This document shows positions 6,491 to 7,071 of a stretch of DNA of 7,071 nt, one piece after another. The stretch is from JAIMBK01 sp040755975. GTDB taxonomy: Bacteria; Bacillota; Desulfotomaculia; Desulfotomaculales; Nap2-2B. Every line of letters begins with the position of its first letter. Position 1 is the stretch's first letter. The notes under the pieces were generated by a model. The model made no database searches and had not been told where the DNA came from. It saw only the letters and a list, made by a program, of their open reading frames with translations. The position numbers and the translations under genes are program-made. The stretch is from the NCBI GenBank assembly GCA_040755975.1, contig JBFLZY010000114.1, positions 1 through 7,071 of the forward strand, written 5' to 3'.

Positions 6491-7071
6491 ATGTCCAGAC
6501 TCTTGTTTGTCGGCGAAAAAAATTCAGCCCGCAGCCAGATGGCCGAAGGCTTTGCCCGCGCCCTGGCGCCGCCCGGCGTGGAAGTAGCGAGCGCGGGCCT
6601 GGCAAAAGGCAAAGTCCACCCCCTGGCCGTCAGGGTGATGGCCGAGGCGGGGATTGACATCGCTTCCCACGCCTCTAAAACGGTGGCGGACCTGGGGACG
6701 CAGCTGTTTGACGTGGTGGTTACCTTAAGTGCGCGGGCCGGGGAAAACTGCCCGGTGCTGCAGGGCATCCCCGGCGCCGTGCATTGGAACCTGGCTGATC
6801 CGGCCAGGGCAAGGGGAGGCGAAGGAGAGCTTCTGGCGGCTTTTCGCCAAAGCCGCGACGAAATAAGAAGACGGGTTGCGGATTTGTTTGCCGGCGGTTA
6901 CTTTTATGCCTTGCTTACGCTAAAAGACAACGCCGACCGGATTTTGGACAACCTTTCCGAGGGGATTGTGGCCCACGACCTCTACCGCCGGATCTTTTAC
7001 TTTAACAGCGGCGCCGAGAAGATTACCGGCTACCGCCGGGAGGAAGTGCTGGGCCGGGATTGCCACGAGGT
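6491..7071 (+). CDS. Degenerate ArsC/LMW-phosphatase-like domain fused to a PAS domain (5' part; continues past the window)
   Basis: 193 complete codons are visible, with no stop before the window end. Residues 3-135 follow the thioredoxin-coupled arsenate reductase/low-molecular-weight tyrosine phosphatase fold: NSARSQMAEGFAR, EVASAGL, HPLAVRVMAEAGIDI, LFDVVVTLS, ENCP, VHWNLADPA and SRDEIRRRV. The catalytic loop, normally CTGNSCRS, reads GEKNSARS: the nucleophilic Cys is Gly8 and the neighbouring Cys is Ala13, while Arg14 is kept. The redox Cys of VTLC is Ser80; only Cys87 and the Asp103-Pro104 acid motif remain. It should not be an active phosphatase or reductase. Residues about 146 onward (DNADRILDNLSEGI, then FNSGAEKITGYRREEVLGRD) are a PAS domain. 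The whole is likely a sensory regulator; a sigma-54 activator or kinase output would follow but is not visible. AAGGAG (6472-6477) precedes it; in-frame GTG 6482 (4 bases away) is an alternative start to ATG 6491 (13 bases). Confidence 0.87.
   Translation, partial: MSRLLFVGEKNSARSQMAEGFARALAPPGVEVASAGLAKGKVHPLAVRVMAEAGIDIASHASKTVADLGTQLFDVVVTLSARAGENCPVLQGIPGAVHWNLADPARARGGEGELLAAFRQSRDEIRRRVADLFAGGYFYALLTLKDNADRILDNLSEGIVAHDLYRRIFYFNSGAEKITGYRREEVLGRDCHE

Noticed and set aside
6491..6900. Annotation as a working arsenate reductase (arsC)
   Set aside because: The nucleophilic Cys and two other functional cysteines are replaced (Gly8, Ala13, Ser80), and the domain continues directly into a PAS domain.
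1..7071. tRNA/rRNA genes, CRISPR arrays, IS elements or attachment sites
   Set aside because: No cloverleaf, regularly spaced repeat, transposase frame or flanking direct repeat was seen; the window is almost wholly protein-coding on the + strand.

Overview
The window looks like a chromosomal piece of a fairly GC-rich anaerobic Firmicute, most like the Peptococcaceae (Pelotomaculum/Desulfotomaculum-type clostridia). This is inferred from gene content (a 2-oxoacid:ferredoxin oxidoreductase subunit, clostridial-type PhoP/PhoR), Shine-Dalgarno-led genes and repeated TTG starts. No rRNA or other taxonomic marker is present. All genes are on the + strand.

Layout. Positions 1-272 hold the 3' end of a 2-oxoacid:ferredoxin oxidoreductase gamma-type subunit, closed by a clear Rho-independent terminator (317-375). 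After an AT-rich intergenic region with a possible promoter, a tightly packed run begins: pgeF (laccase-domain protein, 520-1368), phoP (1361-2071), phoR (2076-3488), pstB (3522-4280), phoU (4308-4967), an unrecognised four-helix membrane protein (4991-5629), a metallo-beta-lactamase-fold hydrolase (5643-6473), and the start of an ArsC-like/PAS fusion protein (6491 to the window end). Gaps are 4-33 bases, or an 8-base overlap, with no terminator seen among them, so all of 520-7071 could be one transcript.

How the genes work together. PhoR and PhoP form the phosphate-starvation two-component system. PstB is the ATPase of the high-affinity phosphate ABC transporter, and PhoU links transporter state to PhoR. 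The usual pstS, pstC and pstA genes are absent from between phoR and pstB, so the permease and binding protein must be encoded elsewhere.

The most interesting part is downstream of phoU. Two genes of visibly lower GC (membrane protein plus MBL hydrolase) are followed by a protein whose N-terminal low-molecular-weight phosphatase/arsenate-reductase fold has lost its catalytic cysteine (Gly at the nucleophile position) and two of the other redox cysteines, and is joined to a PAS domain. That is the look of a catalytic fold turned into a sensor module of a signalling or regulatory protein; its output domain lies beyond the window.
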